A stretch of DNA of 64,000 nucleotides, from NCBI GenBank assembly GCA_964607025.1, contig CAZSIL010000008.1, positions 1-64,000 on the forward strand. Reading direction: 5' to 3'. A program made the translations under genes and the position numbers. The stretch's first letter is position 1. Each line of letters begins with the position of its first letter. The notes below the pieces were generated by a model. That model was not told the DNA's origin. It ran no database searches and saw only the letters and a program-made list of their open reading frames with translations. This DNA is from SIG565 sp964607025. Lineage in GTDB: Bacteria; Bacillota; Clostridia; Oscillospirales; Acutalibacteraceae. Below, in pieces: positions 7,516 through 15,032 of this stretch.

Positions 7516-8604
7516 TCAGCCCTCGTACTCGGTTTCAAAATCCTTCCAAGGAATATTGATAACGGCTTCTTCCTGTAAAAGCTCTTTTATATGCCAAAGT
7601 AACGGAAAGTCCTTTATATTAAGCTTACCTCTCTTGGAAAGTTGTTCCACCGCTTCAGCGGTGCGGCGGCTGATTACTACGCCTTCCATAGTAATTCCGG
7701 GGAGTTTTTCCATTGCTTCGTTATAGGTATAACCTTGGCCCAGTAAAGCGCCAAGCTTACGGTTTCTGCCGCCGAATACCGTAACGTAAAGGTCGCCAAG
7801 CCCCACAAAGATATTGCGTTCTGCTGTGCTTTCGAACACGTCGAGCAGAAGATACATCTCGCGGGACGCCTGCATAAACAGGGCTGCTTGAGAATTATAG
7901 TGCTCAAATGCCTTGCCTTCTCGCTTGTAAGAGAGTCCGATTGCCAGTGCAACGCCTAGAGCATAGGCGTTTTTGAGAGCCACCGCGCACTCCACTCCGT
8001 GAACGTCGGTGGAAATGCTAATGTGATAATAATCGGTTTCAAACAAGGATTTTAGCCAACGCAGAGTTTCTATATCCGGACCGCAGAAAACCACTTCGGT
8101 AGGGTCTTTCACTGCAAGTTCGTAGGACGTGCAGGGACCACCTACAGCATAAATTTGCAAATTCTTATCGGTGAAGCGCTGCATATATTCTGGATAGGAA
8201 ATCAATTTACCGCTATTGCTGCCATCATCAATCATACCTTTTGAAATAGAAAGCAGGGGTGTCTTTTCCGGAAGCTTTGGAATAACGTTCTCGCAAAACC
8301 AATCCATACCAAAGGAAGAAACGCCGCATATTATTAAGTCGGCATCCTTGATGCACTCTTCCATTTCTTCAATATAGTGAAAAGAAACCGAGCCCGGCAT
8401 AACGAAGGGCTCGTCAATGCCGTTGGTATCGTTGTTTTTTCGGTATAATGAGAGTGTCAAATGTTCGCCTGTTTTTTGTCCATGCTCAATGATATCGTTA
8501 TCGAGAGGAGAGCCGACCAAACGGATGGTATGTCCGTTGTGCGCCGCCGGAAATGTGATGGCCGAACCCATCATACCCGAACAAATTACTGTAATGATTG
8601 CCAT
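7516..8604 (-). CDS. gpsA: Glycerol-3-phosphate dehydrogenase-like NAD(P)-dependent enzyme
   Basis: A 362-residue protein of the GpsA family, which reduces dihydroxyacetone phosphate to sn-glycerol-3-phosphate for phospholipid synthesis. An N-terminal Rossmann fold (1-190) is followed by the helical catalytic domain. VECAVALKNAYALGVALAIGL near residue 206 contains the expected active-site lysine, and the stretch GLGDLYVTVFGGRNRKLG near 275 matches the GDL..T..S..SRN pattern. The start at 8604 has AAAGGTGG before it; the longer frame to 8691 reads through the promoter. Oddity: the dinucleotide loop reads CSGMMGSA where GpsA has GxGxxG, so the first glycine is cysteine. It is somewhat longer than usual (330-345). 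Confidence 0.8.
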   Translation of the reverse strand: MAIITVICSGMMGSAITFPAAHNGHTIRLVGSPLDNDIIEHGQKTGEHLTLSLYRKNNDTNGIDEPFVMPGSVSFHYIEEMEECIKDADLIICGVSSFGMDWFCENVIPKLPEKTPLLSISKGMIDDGSNSGKLISYPEYMQRFTDKNLQIYAVGGPCTSYELAVKDPTEVVFCGPDIETLRWLKSLFETDYYHISISTDVHGVECAVALKNAYALGVALAIGLSYKREGKAFEHYNSQAALFMQASREMYLLLDVFESTAERNIFVGLGDLYVTVFGGRNRKLGALLGQGYTYNEAMEKLPGITMEGVVISRRTAEAVEQLSKRGKLNIKDFPLLWHIKELLQEEAVINIPWKDFETEYEG

Positions 8605-8662
8605 AATTTTACCACCTTTTATCAATTTGTTAAAAGAATTGAGAATTATAATACCGTATACT

Positions 8663-8691
8663 AGTATAACATAAACCTTCGTTATTTTCAA
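8663..8691 (-). promoter_or_regulatory. Promoter of the gpsA-like gene
   Basis: Minus strand: -35 TTGAAA (8686-8691), 17-base spacer, -10 TATACT (8663-8668). Confidence 0.7.
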
Positions 8692-8718
8692 TGCGAGTCA
8701 CATTATTTAAATAAGCAA

Positions 8719-8736
8719 CGGTAATCAGCTTTACCG
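8719..8736. promoter_or_regulatory. Inverted repeat upstream of the YgjV-family gene
   Basis: CGGTAA (8719-8724) and TTACCG (8731-8736), six bases apart, lie just upstream of the -35 element at 8753. A regulator site is possible; no regulator is identified. Confidence 0.3.
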
Positions 8737-8752
8737 AGTTATAGGTAAATCC

Positions 8753-8781
8753 TTGCTTTTTATTTAAAAACATTGTACAAT
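8753..8781 (+). promoter_or_regulatory. Promoter of the YgjV-family gene
   Basis: -35 TTGCTT (8753-8758), 17-base spacer, -10 TACAAT (8776-8781). This gives a leader of roughly 90 bases. Confidence 0.5.
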
Positions 8782-8815
8782 ATTAAATAATTGTTTAAGT
8801 ATTTTAACAAAATAC

Positions 8816-8865
8816 GGGTAACAAATCCGCATTTCAAAATCGAGTTCGGATTATTCTTGTTACCC
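8816..8865 (+). promoter_or_regulatory. Structured mRNA leader of unknown type
   Basis: GGGTAACAA (8816-8824) pairs perfectly with TTGTTACCC (8857-8865). Inside it ATCCG (8825-8829) pairs with CGGAT (8847-8851), leaving a 5-base one-sided bulge and a 17-base loop. The AAGGAGGAG ribosome site starts two bases after the stem. No T-run follows, so it is not a simple terminator. It does not match any riboswitch class I can name. Confidence 0.5.
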
Positions 8866-8878
8866 TAAGGAGGAGCTT

Positions 8879-9424
8879 ATGAGACCGATTGAAATTATTG
8901 CTCAAATCATTGGCGTTATTGCTATGATGTTTAATATATTGTCCTATCAGGGTAAAAAGCCAAAAACCGTAATAACCTTACAGTTATGCGGCGCAACATT
9001 TTTTTCTATTAATTTTTTGTTGCTTGGCGCTGCCGTTGGGGGAATTCTTAATATATTAGCCGCTATTCGTGCCTTAGTTTTCTTCTTTGGCGATAAACTC
9101 AAGGCAAATAGAATTTCGTGGCTCATAACCTTTATAGCTTCCTATATTTCGGTATATATTTTGAATTTTACTGTATTTGGAAAGCAACCGACAGCGTTTA
9201 ATCTGATAATCGAGATACTGCCTGTTATCGGTATGTTGGCGCTTAACATCGGATACAGATTTAAAGATTCCGCCAAAATAAGAAGGTGTGGGCTTATCAG
9301 CTCTCCCGCGTGGCTTATATATAATATTGTGGCGGGCTCCTGGGGTGCAATTATCTGCGAATCGTTCACATTGATTTCAATATTTGTAGGAATGTTTCGT
9401 CATGATAAAAACACAAATAAATAA
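8879..9424 (+). CDS. YgjV-family inner membrane protein
   Basis: A 181-residue integral membrane protein with about six hydrophobic segments (roughly 6-22, 30-50, 54-72, 80-100, 108-126, 140-172). The opening pattern ...QIIGVIAMMFNILSYQGKKPKTVITLQLCGATFF and the late SSPAWLIYNI..GSWGA match the Imp-YgjV family of uncharacterised bacterial membrane proteins. The function is unknown. It starts behind AAGGAGGAGC and follows a folded leader, hinting at post-transcriptional control. The next gene is 52 bases downstream on the same strand, so the two may be co-transcribed. Confidence 0.8.
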   Translation: MRPIEIIAQIIGVIAMMFNILSYQGKKPKTVITLQLCGATFFSINFLLLGAAVGGILNILAAIRALVFFFGDKLKANRISWLITFIASYISVYILNFTVFGKQPTAFNLIIEILPVIGMLALNIGYRFKDSAKIRRCGLISSPAWLIYNIVAGSWGAIICESFTLISIFVGMFRHDKNTNK

Positions 9425-9476
9425 TTCGGTAGTGATATAATACCTAGTTGATAATTCTGCTTATGTGGTGATAGAA

Positions 9477-10400
9477 ATGATATCAAAATTGTTAATGTAT
9501 AAAATTCTTCAGCTGTTTTGCTTTATGATAATAGGATTTGTTATCGGCAAGCTAAAAATCGTCAAACAAAGCGACACTTCCGTATTATCAAAAATATCAT
9601 TGTATCTTTTAATGCCCGCTGCAATTCTTAATGCCTTCGATTTTGAGCAACAAAAAACAATTAAAAGCGGATTGCTGCTGGCCTTTTTGGCGGCTATTGT
9701 AGTTCACATAGTTTTATATTTGTTGGATATATTATACGGCAAATACATTAGTAAAAATGCGGTTGAAAGGGCTTCCGTAATGTATTCTAATGCCGGGAAT
9801 CTTATCATACCAATAGTTTCTTATATTCTTGGAAACGAGTGGGTGGTGTTTTCGACTGCGTTTTTATCGGTGCAGTTGTTTTTTCTTTGGAGCCACGGAT
9901 TACGCCTTTTTTCTTCAAGCGAAAAATTCAATTATAAAAAAATTCTGTTAAACGTCAACATTATAGCCATTGCAATCGGTATTATAATGATGCTTTTTGG
10001 TTGGAGATTACCTGTGTTTTTGAAGGACATAGCATCACCATTGGGAGATATGTTAGGAACCGTTGCAATGTTAATAGCGGGTATTCTTGCCGCCAATATT
10101 AACTTCAAAAAGATTTTATCAAAGAAAAGAATCTATTGGGTTTCTCTCGTCAGACTGGTAATTTATCCTGTAATTGTAATGTTCGTCCTAAAACTGCTGT
10201 CTTTGATACCGATTGCAAACAGTGAAAAAATATTGCTTATAACGTTTTTGGCAGCAATCACTCCCTCCGCCGCAACAGTTATGCAATTCGCGCAATTAAA
10301 TGATGGTGATGCCGAATATGCGACTTCGATAAATATCTTAACCACTATCATTTGCGTAATTACCATGCCGTTGTTTGTGGCACTTTATAATTATTTTTAA
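9477..10400 (+). CDS. AEC-family transporter (auxin efflux carrier-like)
   Basis: A 307-residue membrane protein with about ten hydrophobic helices and the family's two-half layout. It contains FMIIGFVIGKL near residue 17, an N-terminal half motif YLLMPAAILNAF, SNAGNLIIPI near 103 and a C-terminal half with LAAITPSAATVMQFAQ near 265. AEC proteins move small organic anions such as malate; the substrate here cannot be told. The ATG at 9477 is preferred over GTG codons at 9465 and 9468 because the GGTG before it can act as ribosome site; this is uncertain. Its 3' end was copied to 12,987-13,050 together with the neighbouring gene. Confidence 0.82.
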   Translation: MISKLLMYKILQLFCFMIIGFVIGKLKIVKQSDTSVLSKISLYLLMPAAILNAFDFEQQKTIKSGLLLAFLAAIVVHIVLYLLDILYGKYISKNAVERASVMYSNAGNLIIPIVSYILGNEWVVFSTAFLSVQLFFLWSHGLRLFSSSEKFNYKKILLNVNIIAIAIGIIMMLFGWRLPVFLKDIASPLGDMLGTVAMLIAGILAANINFKKILSKKRIYWVSLVRLVIYPVIVMFVLKLLSLIPIANSEKILLITFLAAITPSAATVMQFAQLNDGDAEYATSINILTTIICVITMPLFVALYNYF

Positions 10401-10408
10401 TCGTTTTG

Positions 10409-10437
10409 TTGCGTTTCACTGTCGGACGCGTTATAAT
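10409..10437 (+). promoter_or_regulatory. Promoter of the first metallo-hydrolase copy
   Basis: -35 TTGCGT (10409-10414), 17-base spacer, -10 TATAAT (10432-10437). The same promoter is present before the second copy. Confidence 0.6.
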
Positions 10438-10469
10438 AAACACATTAAAACCAATAAGGAGAAAATACG

Positions 10470-11252
10470 ATGAGTAATAAGTTTGGTGTTTCGATTAAAT
10501 GGCTGTCGGTAACCTGTTTCGAGATACGCTGTGACGGCGTGACAGTGGTGAGTGACCCGTTTGTCACCGATTGCGAAAGTACTGAATTAACGTGGGAAGC
10601 GATTGAGAAGTGCGATATTTTGTGCCTTTCTCACGCGCACTATGACCACATTACAGATATTCCAAAGCTTGTAGAAAAATATCAGCCGCTTTTGTTGTGC
10701 GGCGAACAAACGGCAATGCCGTTGGCGAAGTGGCTTAATTACACGCCGACACGCATCTATCCGATGTACCCCGATACCGAATTGGATTTCGATACAATCA
10801 AGATTCGCGCTTTGTACGGTCGCCACACCGACCAGAAAATAGGATTCAACGACCAATGTGCGCGATTGGCAAAGCATCGCTGCTGCGTGGAGGATGAGCA
10901 GGTTAATGAAATGCAGGGGATAGGCAGTATGGAATACCGCAACTATCTGTTAACCTTGCCGAACGGAACAACCATATTGCTATGGGGCAACGACCCAACT
11001 CCCGAGCAGAAAAACATCTGCAAAGCGCTGAAACCCGATATTGCCATCATACAGCGTTCGGGCTTTGAAGGAATAAAAGATAAAGCAAAATTTGCTGCTG
11101 AAATCGGATGCAAGGTGCTAATACCACACCATATGGACTTTCCGAGTATCAGTCCGCCCGAAATAATTGAGGCATTTAAGGAAGAATTTTTACGCCTTGT
11201 TCCCGACGGGGTGTTTATCAACCCCGCACACGGCGAGTGGATTGACCTTTAA
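10470..11252 (+). CDS. UlaG-like MBL-fold metal-dependent hydrolase, copy 1
   Basis: A 260-residue metallo-beta-lactamase-fold protein. The zinc-site signature LSHAHYDHITD (H-x-H-x-D-H) is at about residues 50-60, GRHTDQ near 114 and LIPHHMDFPS near 220. The overall pattern resembles UlaG-like hydrolases, which act on small lactones or phosphoesters; the substrate is unknown. The second copy at 13,116 is nearly identical, and a 336-bp stretch in the middle (10,674-11,009) has no base difference from it. AAGGAG precedes the ATG. It ends before a terminator shared with the opposing SDR gene. Confidence 0.85.
   Translation: MSNKFGVSIKWLSVTCFEIRCDGVTVVSDPFVTDCESTELTWEAIEKCDILCLSHAHYDHITDIPKLVEKYQPLLLCGEQTAMPLAKWLNYTPTRIYPMYPDTELDFDTIKIRALYGRHTDQKIGFNDQCARLAKHRCCVEDEQVNEMQGIGSMEYRNYLLTLPNGTTILLWGNDPTPEQKNICKALKPDIAIIQRSGFEGIKDKAKFAAEIGCKVLIPHHMDFPSISPPEIIEAFKEEFLRLVPDGVFINPAHGEWIDL
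10674..11009 (+). repeat. 336-bp segment identical to 13,320-13,655 (copy 1)
   Basis: Base-by-base reading shows no difference from the second metallo-hydrolase gene across this segment, while the sequences on both sides differ at many positions. Confidence 0.9.
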
Positions 11253-11327
11253 CTTATACTTTCAAAAGGGTCTGCAAAAAAGCTCAATACGCTCAAAAGC
11301 CCATAAAATAAGGCGACTTAAAATAAT

Positions 11328-11370
11328 AAAGCGCGTAAGAAGTGAAAAAATAAACTTCTTACGCGCTTTT
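11328..11370. terminator. Bidirectional terminator between copy 1 and the SDR gene
   Basis: A 16-bp perfect stem AAAGCGCGTAAGAAGT / ACTTCTTACGCGCTTT with a 10-base A-rich loop and T-run. Confidence 0.9.
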
Positions 11371-11410
11371 AAGCTTTTATAATCTTATTTCTATACAAAT
11401 AAAATCAAAT

Positions 11411-12064
11411 TTAATCTTTCCAAATAAATTTGTGATTGATAGATTCACCGCCATCGACAACGATGCTTTGTCCGGTGCAAAAAGTGTTTGTTACGGTCAA
11501 GAAATACGCCCACCGAGCAATTTCTTCTGTAGTCGCCCACCTTCTCAGCGGCGTTTCATCCATAATCTGCGCCCAGAGTTTTTGGTCGTTTATAACACAC
11601 TCATTAAGTGGAGTGAGTACACCGCCGGGGTCCAAACTGTTACAGGTTGCGCCAAAGGGTGCTACTCTCAGGGCAGTGTTTTTTGTGTAAGCAATAACAC
11701 CGCCCTTACTTGCGGCATATTCGGGAAACTCAGAGCCGGTGTGTCCACTCGCCGAACCGATATTAAGAATAGAGCGTATTTCTTTTTGAATACCGTATTT
11801 TTCGGTTATATGAATAAGCGCTTTCAGGTTTATATCAATATCGTCCTCGTTTTGCGTTCCCGCATTGTTAATTAAAACGTTAATTCCCTGTATGTCGGGC
11901 AGGGAATTGTAAAGGCGGATATCAAGCTGATAATGTTTATAACCTAAGTGATTAATGCTTGATGAGTGTCGGTCAATGCCTATAACCTCGTGATTTTCTG
12001 CTAAAAATAACTCGGCAATGGCTTTTCCAATGCCCCTCGAAGTACCCGTTATTAATATTTTCAT
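11411..12064 (-). CDS. Short-chain dehydrogenase/reductase
   Basis: A 217-residue classical SDR with a Rossmann fold. It has the cofactor loop TGTSRGIGKAIAE (TGxxxGIG) at residues 7-19, NNAG near 66, the catalytic Ser in LNIGSASGH near 103 and the Tyr-Lys pair in YAASKGG near 116, and a C-terminal GQSIVVDGG typical of FabG-like enzymes. The short length and this pattern fit a small NAD(P)-dependent oxidoreductase; the substrate is unknown. It begins one base after the stop of the VUT transporter gene and is probably co-transcribed with it, which would place it under the same riboswitch. Confidence 0.88.
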   Translation of the reverse strand: MKILITGTSRGIGKAIAELFLAENHEVIGIDRHSSSINHLGYKHYQLDIRLYNSLPDIQGINVLINNAGTQNEDDIDINLKALIHITEKYGIQKEIRSILNIGSASGHTGSEFPEYAASKGGVIAYTKNTALRVAPFGATCNSLDPGGVLTPLNECVINDQKLWAQIMDETPLRRWATTEEIARWAYFLTVTNTFCTGQSIVVDGGESINHKFIWKD

Positions 12065-12065
12065 T

Positions 12066-12803
12066 TTATTTATTCTCCTTAATATAGGTAAGATATTCTT
12101 GTCCGATATTTTGCGTTTTCCACTTGTTTGTGATATAGAAGCCGACGGGTGAAAAAATAATTTCCATAATAAGCTCTGCCACAGCGCCCGTTAAAGCGCA
12201 TACTGTACACTGCAACAGCGTCCAATGAAAACCGTTCCAGAAAACAGGTGCAAAGAAAACGAACACGATAACCGAGAAAATGAGATTGTCCATAAACTGA
12301 CCGATAAAGGTGGAAACATAGGTCCTTGCGGCGTATGATAATTTTCCGTCGGGATTTTTATAAAATATCCGTCCTATCGCCCAATTTAGAAAATTATTGA
12401 TAACCGCCGATGCGAGAAACGCTACGGTGCTTCCAAGCAAAATGAACCACGTACCGCCAAGAATACTATTAAGTGCGGTGTAATCACTCGCGTTCGAGGG
12501 GATGCTAGCTGCGATATAAAAGATGACGCAGGTGAGCAGATTAATGAATGATGCCAGAATAGCTATTTTATTCGATGCCTTTGGACCGAAGTGCTTTGTT
12601 ATGATATCCATACACAAAAATGACAGCCAAGATATCAGAATACCGCCGTCAAGCGCAATCCAATCGGTTTTAACGAGAGTTTTGTTAGCGAGAAGATTCA
12701 TACATATAACACTAACCACGAACAAAGAAACAACCGTTGCAGGTATACACCTTAGCAGTATGGCGGTTTCTTTCTTTTCTCTTTTCAGCCAAGATAACAG
12801 CAT
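12066..12803 (-). CDS. VUT-family (YhhQ-like) queuosine precursor transporter
   Basis: A 245-residue membrane protein with about six helices (roughly 17-37, 48-68, 80-100, 108-128, 145-170, 190-215). VUT-family proteins (YhhQ/QPTR) import preQ0/preQ1 or queuine, precursors of the tRNA base queuosine. The ATG at 12,803 has AGGAG 9 bases upstream. The leader holds a candidate preQ1-I riboswitch and an overlapping terminator, which independently supports a queuosine role. It lies between the duplicated metallo-hydrolase genes, and its stop touches the SDR start. Confidence 0.85.
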   Translation of the reverse strand: MLLSWLKREKKETAILLRCIPATVVSLFVVSVICMNLLANKTLVKTDWIALDGGILISWLSFLCMDIITKHFGPKASNKIAILASFINLLTCVIFYIAASIPSNASDYTALNSILGGTWFILLGSTVAFLASAVINNFLNWAIGRIFYKNPDGKLSYAARTYVSTFIGQFMDNLIFSVIVFVFFAPVFWNGFHWTLLQCTVCALTGAVAELIMEIIFSPVGFYITNKWKTQNIGQEYLTYIKENK

Positions 12804-12815
12804 AATATTAACTCC

Positions 12816-12848
12816 TAAAAGAAAATGGCTCTGCAAAACGCAGAGCCA
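12816..12848 (-). terminator. Leader terminator (attenuator) of the VUT transporter gene
   Basis: Minus strand stem TGGCTCTGC / GCAGAGCCA (12,826-12,848) with a GTTTT-type loop, then TTTTCTTTT. It lies between the riboswitch candidate and the ribosome site, so it would stop transcription before the gene. Confidence 0.85.
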
Positions 12849-12870
12849 CCCTTATCATTATAAAAAGCAG

Positions 12871-12914
12871 CCCTGGTTTTGTTTTACGACAGGATGGTAC
12901 AAACGAACTGTCGG
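12871..12914 (-). promoter_or_regulatory. Candidate preQ1-I riboswitch aptamer
   Basis: Minus strand: stem P1 CGACAG (12,908-12,913) / CTGTCG (12,887-12,892) closes a 15-base loop starting TTCG and containing ACC. It is followed by the A-rich tail TAAAACAAAACCAGGG (12,871-12,886). This is the layout of the H-type pseudoknot preQ1-I class; the tail is very like that of the Thermoanaerobacter aptamer. A terminator and a queuosine-precursor transporter gene follow. The details of P2 pairing (loop ACC with tail GG) are my inference. Confidence 0.68.
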
Positions 12915-12933
12915 TATTGAAACAACTGAGTAC

Positions 12934-12962
12934 ATTATATAAGATAATCATAAAAAGTTCAA
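12934..12962 (-). promoter_or_regulatory. Promoter of the riboswitch/VUT/SDR unit
   Basis: Minus strand: -35 TTGAAC (12,957-12,962), 17-base spacer, -10 TATAAT (12,934-12,939). Confidence 0.8.
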
Positions 12963-12986
12963 GAAAAACTTGAAAAGATACTAACA

Positions 12987-13050
12987 GGTGATGCCGCTAA
13001 ATATCTAACCACTATCATTTGCGTAATTACCCTATAATTATTTTTAATCG
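12987..13050 (+). pseudogene. Scar of the AEC transporter gene 3' end
   Basis: Blocks GGTGATGCCG, TAAATATC, the run from TAACCACTATC to GTAATTACC, and TATAATTATTTTTAATCG match 10,305-10,403 in the same order, with about 15 and 20 bases lost between blocks. It is the end of the AEC gene carried along when the metallo-hydrolase gene was duplicated. Confidence 0.85.
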
Positions 13051-13055
13051 TTTTG

Positions 13056-13084
13056 TTGCGTTTCACTGTAGGACGCGTTATAAT
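13056..13084 (+). promoter_or_regulatory. Promoter of the second metallo-hydrolase copy
   Basis: -35 TTGCGT, 17-base spacer, -10 TATAAT; duplicated from 10,409-10,437 with one base change in the spacer. Confidence 0.6.
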
Positions 13085-13115
13085 AAACACATTAAAACAC
13101 ATAAGGAGAAAAATT

Positions 13116-13901
13116 ATGAGTAATAAGTTTGGGGTTTCGATTAAATGGTTGTCGGTAACCTGCTTTGAGATACGTTGTGACGGTGTGACAGTGGTAAGTG
13201 ACCCGTTTGTCACCGATTGCGATAGTACACCGTTAACGTGGGAAGCGATTGAGAAATGCGATATTCTGTGCCTTTCTCACGCGCACTATGACCACATTAC
13301 AGATATTCCAAAACTTGTTGAAAAATATCAGCCGCTTTTGTTGTGCGGCGAACAAACGGCAATGCCGTTGGCGAAGTGGCTTAATTACACGCCGACACGC
13401 ATCTATCCGATGTACCCCGATACCGAATTGGATTTCGATACAATCAAGATTCGCGCTTTGTACGGTCGCCACACCGACCAGAAAATAGGATTCAACGACC
13501 AATGTGCGCGATTGGCAAAGCATCGCTGCTGCGTGGAGGATGAGCAGGTTAATGAAATGCAGGGGATAGGCAGTATGGAATACCGCAACTATCTGTTAAC
13601 CTTGCCGAACGGAACAACCATATTGCTATGGGGCAACGACCCAACTCCCGAGCAGTTCAACATCTGCAAGGCGCTGAAACCCGATATTGCCATCATTCAG
13701 CGTTCAGGCGATAGCGCCAATATAAAAAAGAAGGCGGAATTTGCTGCCGCAATCGGATGCAAGGTGCTGATACCGCACCATATGGACTTCCCGAGTATCA
13801 GTCCGCCTGAAATAATTGAGGAGTTTAAAGAAGAATTTTTACGCCTTGTTCCCGATGGGGTGTTCATCAACCCCGCGCACGGCGAGTGGATTGACCTGTA
13901 A
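13116..13901 (+). CDS. UlaG-like MBL-fold metal-dependent hydrolase, copy 2
   Basis: A 261-residue paralogue of the gene at 10,470 with the same LSHAHYDHITD zinc site, GRHTDQ and LIPHHMDFPS. It differs mainly near residues 36-39 (DSTP for ESTE) and around 188-200 (SGDSANIKKKAEF for SGFEGIKDKAKF), where it has one extra residue. The ATG at 13,116 behind AAGGAGAAAAATT is used, as in copy 1. Promoter and the tail of the upstream AEC gene were duplicated with it. Whether the two copies now have different substrates or are simply dosage copies cannot be told. Confidence 0.85.
   Translation: MSNKFGVSIKWLSVTCFEIRCDGVTVVSDPFVTDCDSTPLTWEAIEKCDILCLSHAHYDHITDIPKLVEKYQPLLLCGEQTAMPLAKWLNYTPTRIYPMYPDTELDFDTIKIRALYGRHTDQKIGFNDQCARLAKHRCCVEDEQVNEMQGIGSMEYRNYLLTLPNGTTILLWGNDPTPEQFNICKALKPDIAIIQRSGDSANIKKKAEFAAAIGCKVLIPHHMDFPSISPPEIIEEFKEEFLRLVPDGVFINPAHGEWIDL
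13320..13655 (+). repeat. 336-bp segment identical to 10,674-11,009 (copy 2)
   Basis: Second member of the direct repeat pair, 2.65 kb apart. See copy 1. Confidence 0.9.
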
Positions 13902-13957
13902 ACCGTAACGGCGGTCTATGTTTAATACGCAAACGAAGGTTAAGTAGTTTTTAAAGA

Positions 13958-13986
13958 TTGCATTTTCACCGAAAAAATGATACAAT
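13958..13986 (+). promoter_or_regulatory. Promoter of the deacetylase gene
   Basis: -35 TTGCAT (13,958-13,963), 17-base spacer, -10 TACAAT (13,981-13,986). Confidence 0.55.
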
Positions 13987-14011
13987 TTAACAAAGTAAAA
14001 GGAGTGGTTGT

Positions 14012-14869
14012 ATGCGTTCAGTTTTTATGCGTTACCCTGACGGTAAGGCGAAAGCCGTTACTTTCAGCTATGACGACGGTGTTATACTGTCGGACAAACG
14101 CTTGGTTGGGATATTTGATAAGTACGGGATGAAGGCGACATTTAATTTTAACTGTGATTACGTAAGAAAGGTAAACTTCACACCCGAAGAGATTAAGGAA
14201 TATTTTTTATCCCGCGGTCACGAAATAGCCGTTCACGGCGCTAACCATAGAGCGTGTGGCAACCTGAGAGCCATTGAAGGAATACGCGACGTGCTTGATT
14301 GCCGACTTGAACTTGAAGCAAAATGCGGTACCATTATTCGCGGTATGGCATACGCAGATTCGGGCATAACCCAGATGGGCAATTTCGGAAATTATGAGCA
14401 GATAAAAAATTATCTCACCGAGCTTGATATTGTATATGCCAGAACGCTCGGCGGCGACAACGATTCTTTTATGCTGCCCGCCGATTTTCACGCGTGGATG
14501 CCGTCTGCCCATCATAATAACCCTAAAATTATGGAATATATCGATAAATTCTTAAATCTTGATATTTCGCCCAAGGCCTATCACGCAAGGCGTGTTCCGC
14601 GTCTGCTTTATATCTGGGGGCACAGTCATGAATTTGATAGGGATGATAATTGGGAGCGTATCGAGGAAATTTGCAAAAAACTTGCTAACAATGATGAGAT
14701 GTGGTATGCAACCAATATGGAAATATATGAGTATGTAGAAGCTTACAAGAGGTTGGTATACAGTGCCGACGGACATACCGTTTACAACCCCACGTTATTA
14801 ACGGTTTGGTTGGATGTTGACAGTAAAGTATACAGCGTTAAGTCGGGAGAAACTATTCATATAGATTAA
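14012..14869 (+). CDS. Polysaccharide deacetylase family protein (NodB fold)
   Basis: A 285-residue cytoplasmic-looking carbohydrate esterase 4-like protein without a signal peptide. The first metal motif TFSYDDG (residues 18-24), HEIAVHGANH (70-79) and the late YIWGHSHEF (about 205) match the NodB homology fold with Asp-His-His metal ligands. Related enzymes remove acetyl groups from sugars. The absence of an export signal and its place directly upstream of the rhamnose genes suggest action on a small sugar rather than on cell wall, but this is inference. It starts behind AAAAGGAGTGG and has its own terminator. Confidence 0.8.
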   Translation: MRSVFMRYPDGKAKAVTFSYDDGVILSDKRLVGIFDKYGMKATFNFNCDYVRKVNFTPEEIKEYFLSRGHEIAVHGANHRACGNLRAIEGIRDVLDCRLELEAKCGTIIRGMAYADSGITQMGNFGNYEQIKNYLTELDIVYARTLGGDNDSFMLPADFHAWMPSAHHNNPKIMEYIDKFLNLDISPKAYHARRVPRLLYIWGHSHEFDRDDNWERIEEICKKLANNDEMWYATNMEIYEYVEAYKRLVYSADGHTVYNPTLLTVWLDVDSKVYSVKSGETIHID

Positions 14870-14881
14870 CACAAATAGTAT

Positions 14882-14919
14882 AGGTCAAGCGTTTTTATAG
14901 CGCTTGACCTGTTTTTGTA
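14882..14919 (+). terminator. Terminator after the deacetylase gene
   Basis: AGGTCAAGCG / CGCTTGACCT stem, 9-base loop, then GTTTTTG. Confidence 0.9.
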
Positions 14920-14972
14920 TAATCAATTATGAAATTTTGTGTGATTTTTTCAACAAAAAAGCAATTAAACAG

Positions 14973-15002
14973 TTGCAAGGCATAACTTATTTATGGTAAA
15001 AT
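14973..15002 (+). promoter_or_regulatory. Promoter of the rhamnose operon
   Basis: -35 TTGCAA (14,973-14,978), 18-base spacer, -10 TAAAAT (14,997-15,002). No activator gene or clear operator is visible nearby. Confidence 0.5.
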
Positions 15003-15032
15003 CACTATAGATATATAAAAGGGGGCATTTTT

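Noticed and set aside
8605..8691. N-terminal extension of the gpsA-like protein
   Set aside because: It includes the promoter region and a hydrophobic stretch not found in GpsA; the Rossmann fold begins at the chosen start.
8816..8865. T-box or known riboswitch in the YgjV leader
   Set aside because: No T-box sequence (TGGNACCGCG type) or known aptamer core is visible; kept only as an unassigned leader.
10587..10877. Minus-strand frame repeated at 13,233-13,523
   Set aside because: Its conservation between the two loci only reflects the duplicated metallo-hydrolase genes on the plus strand.
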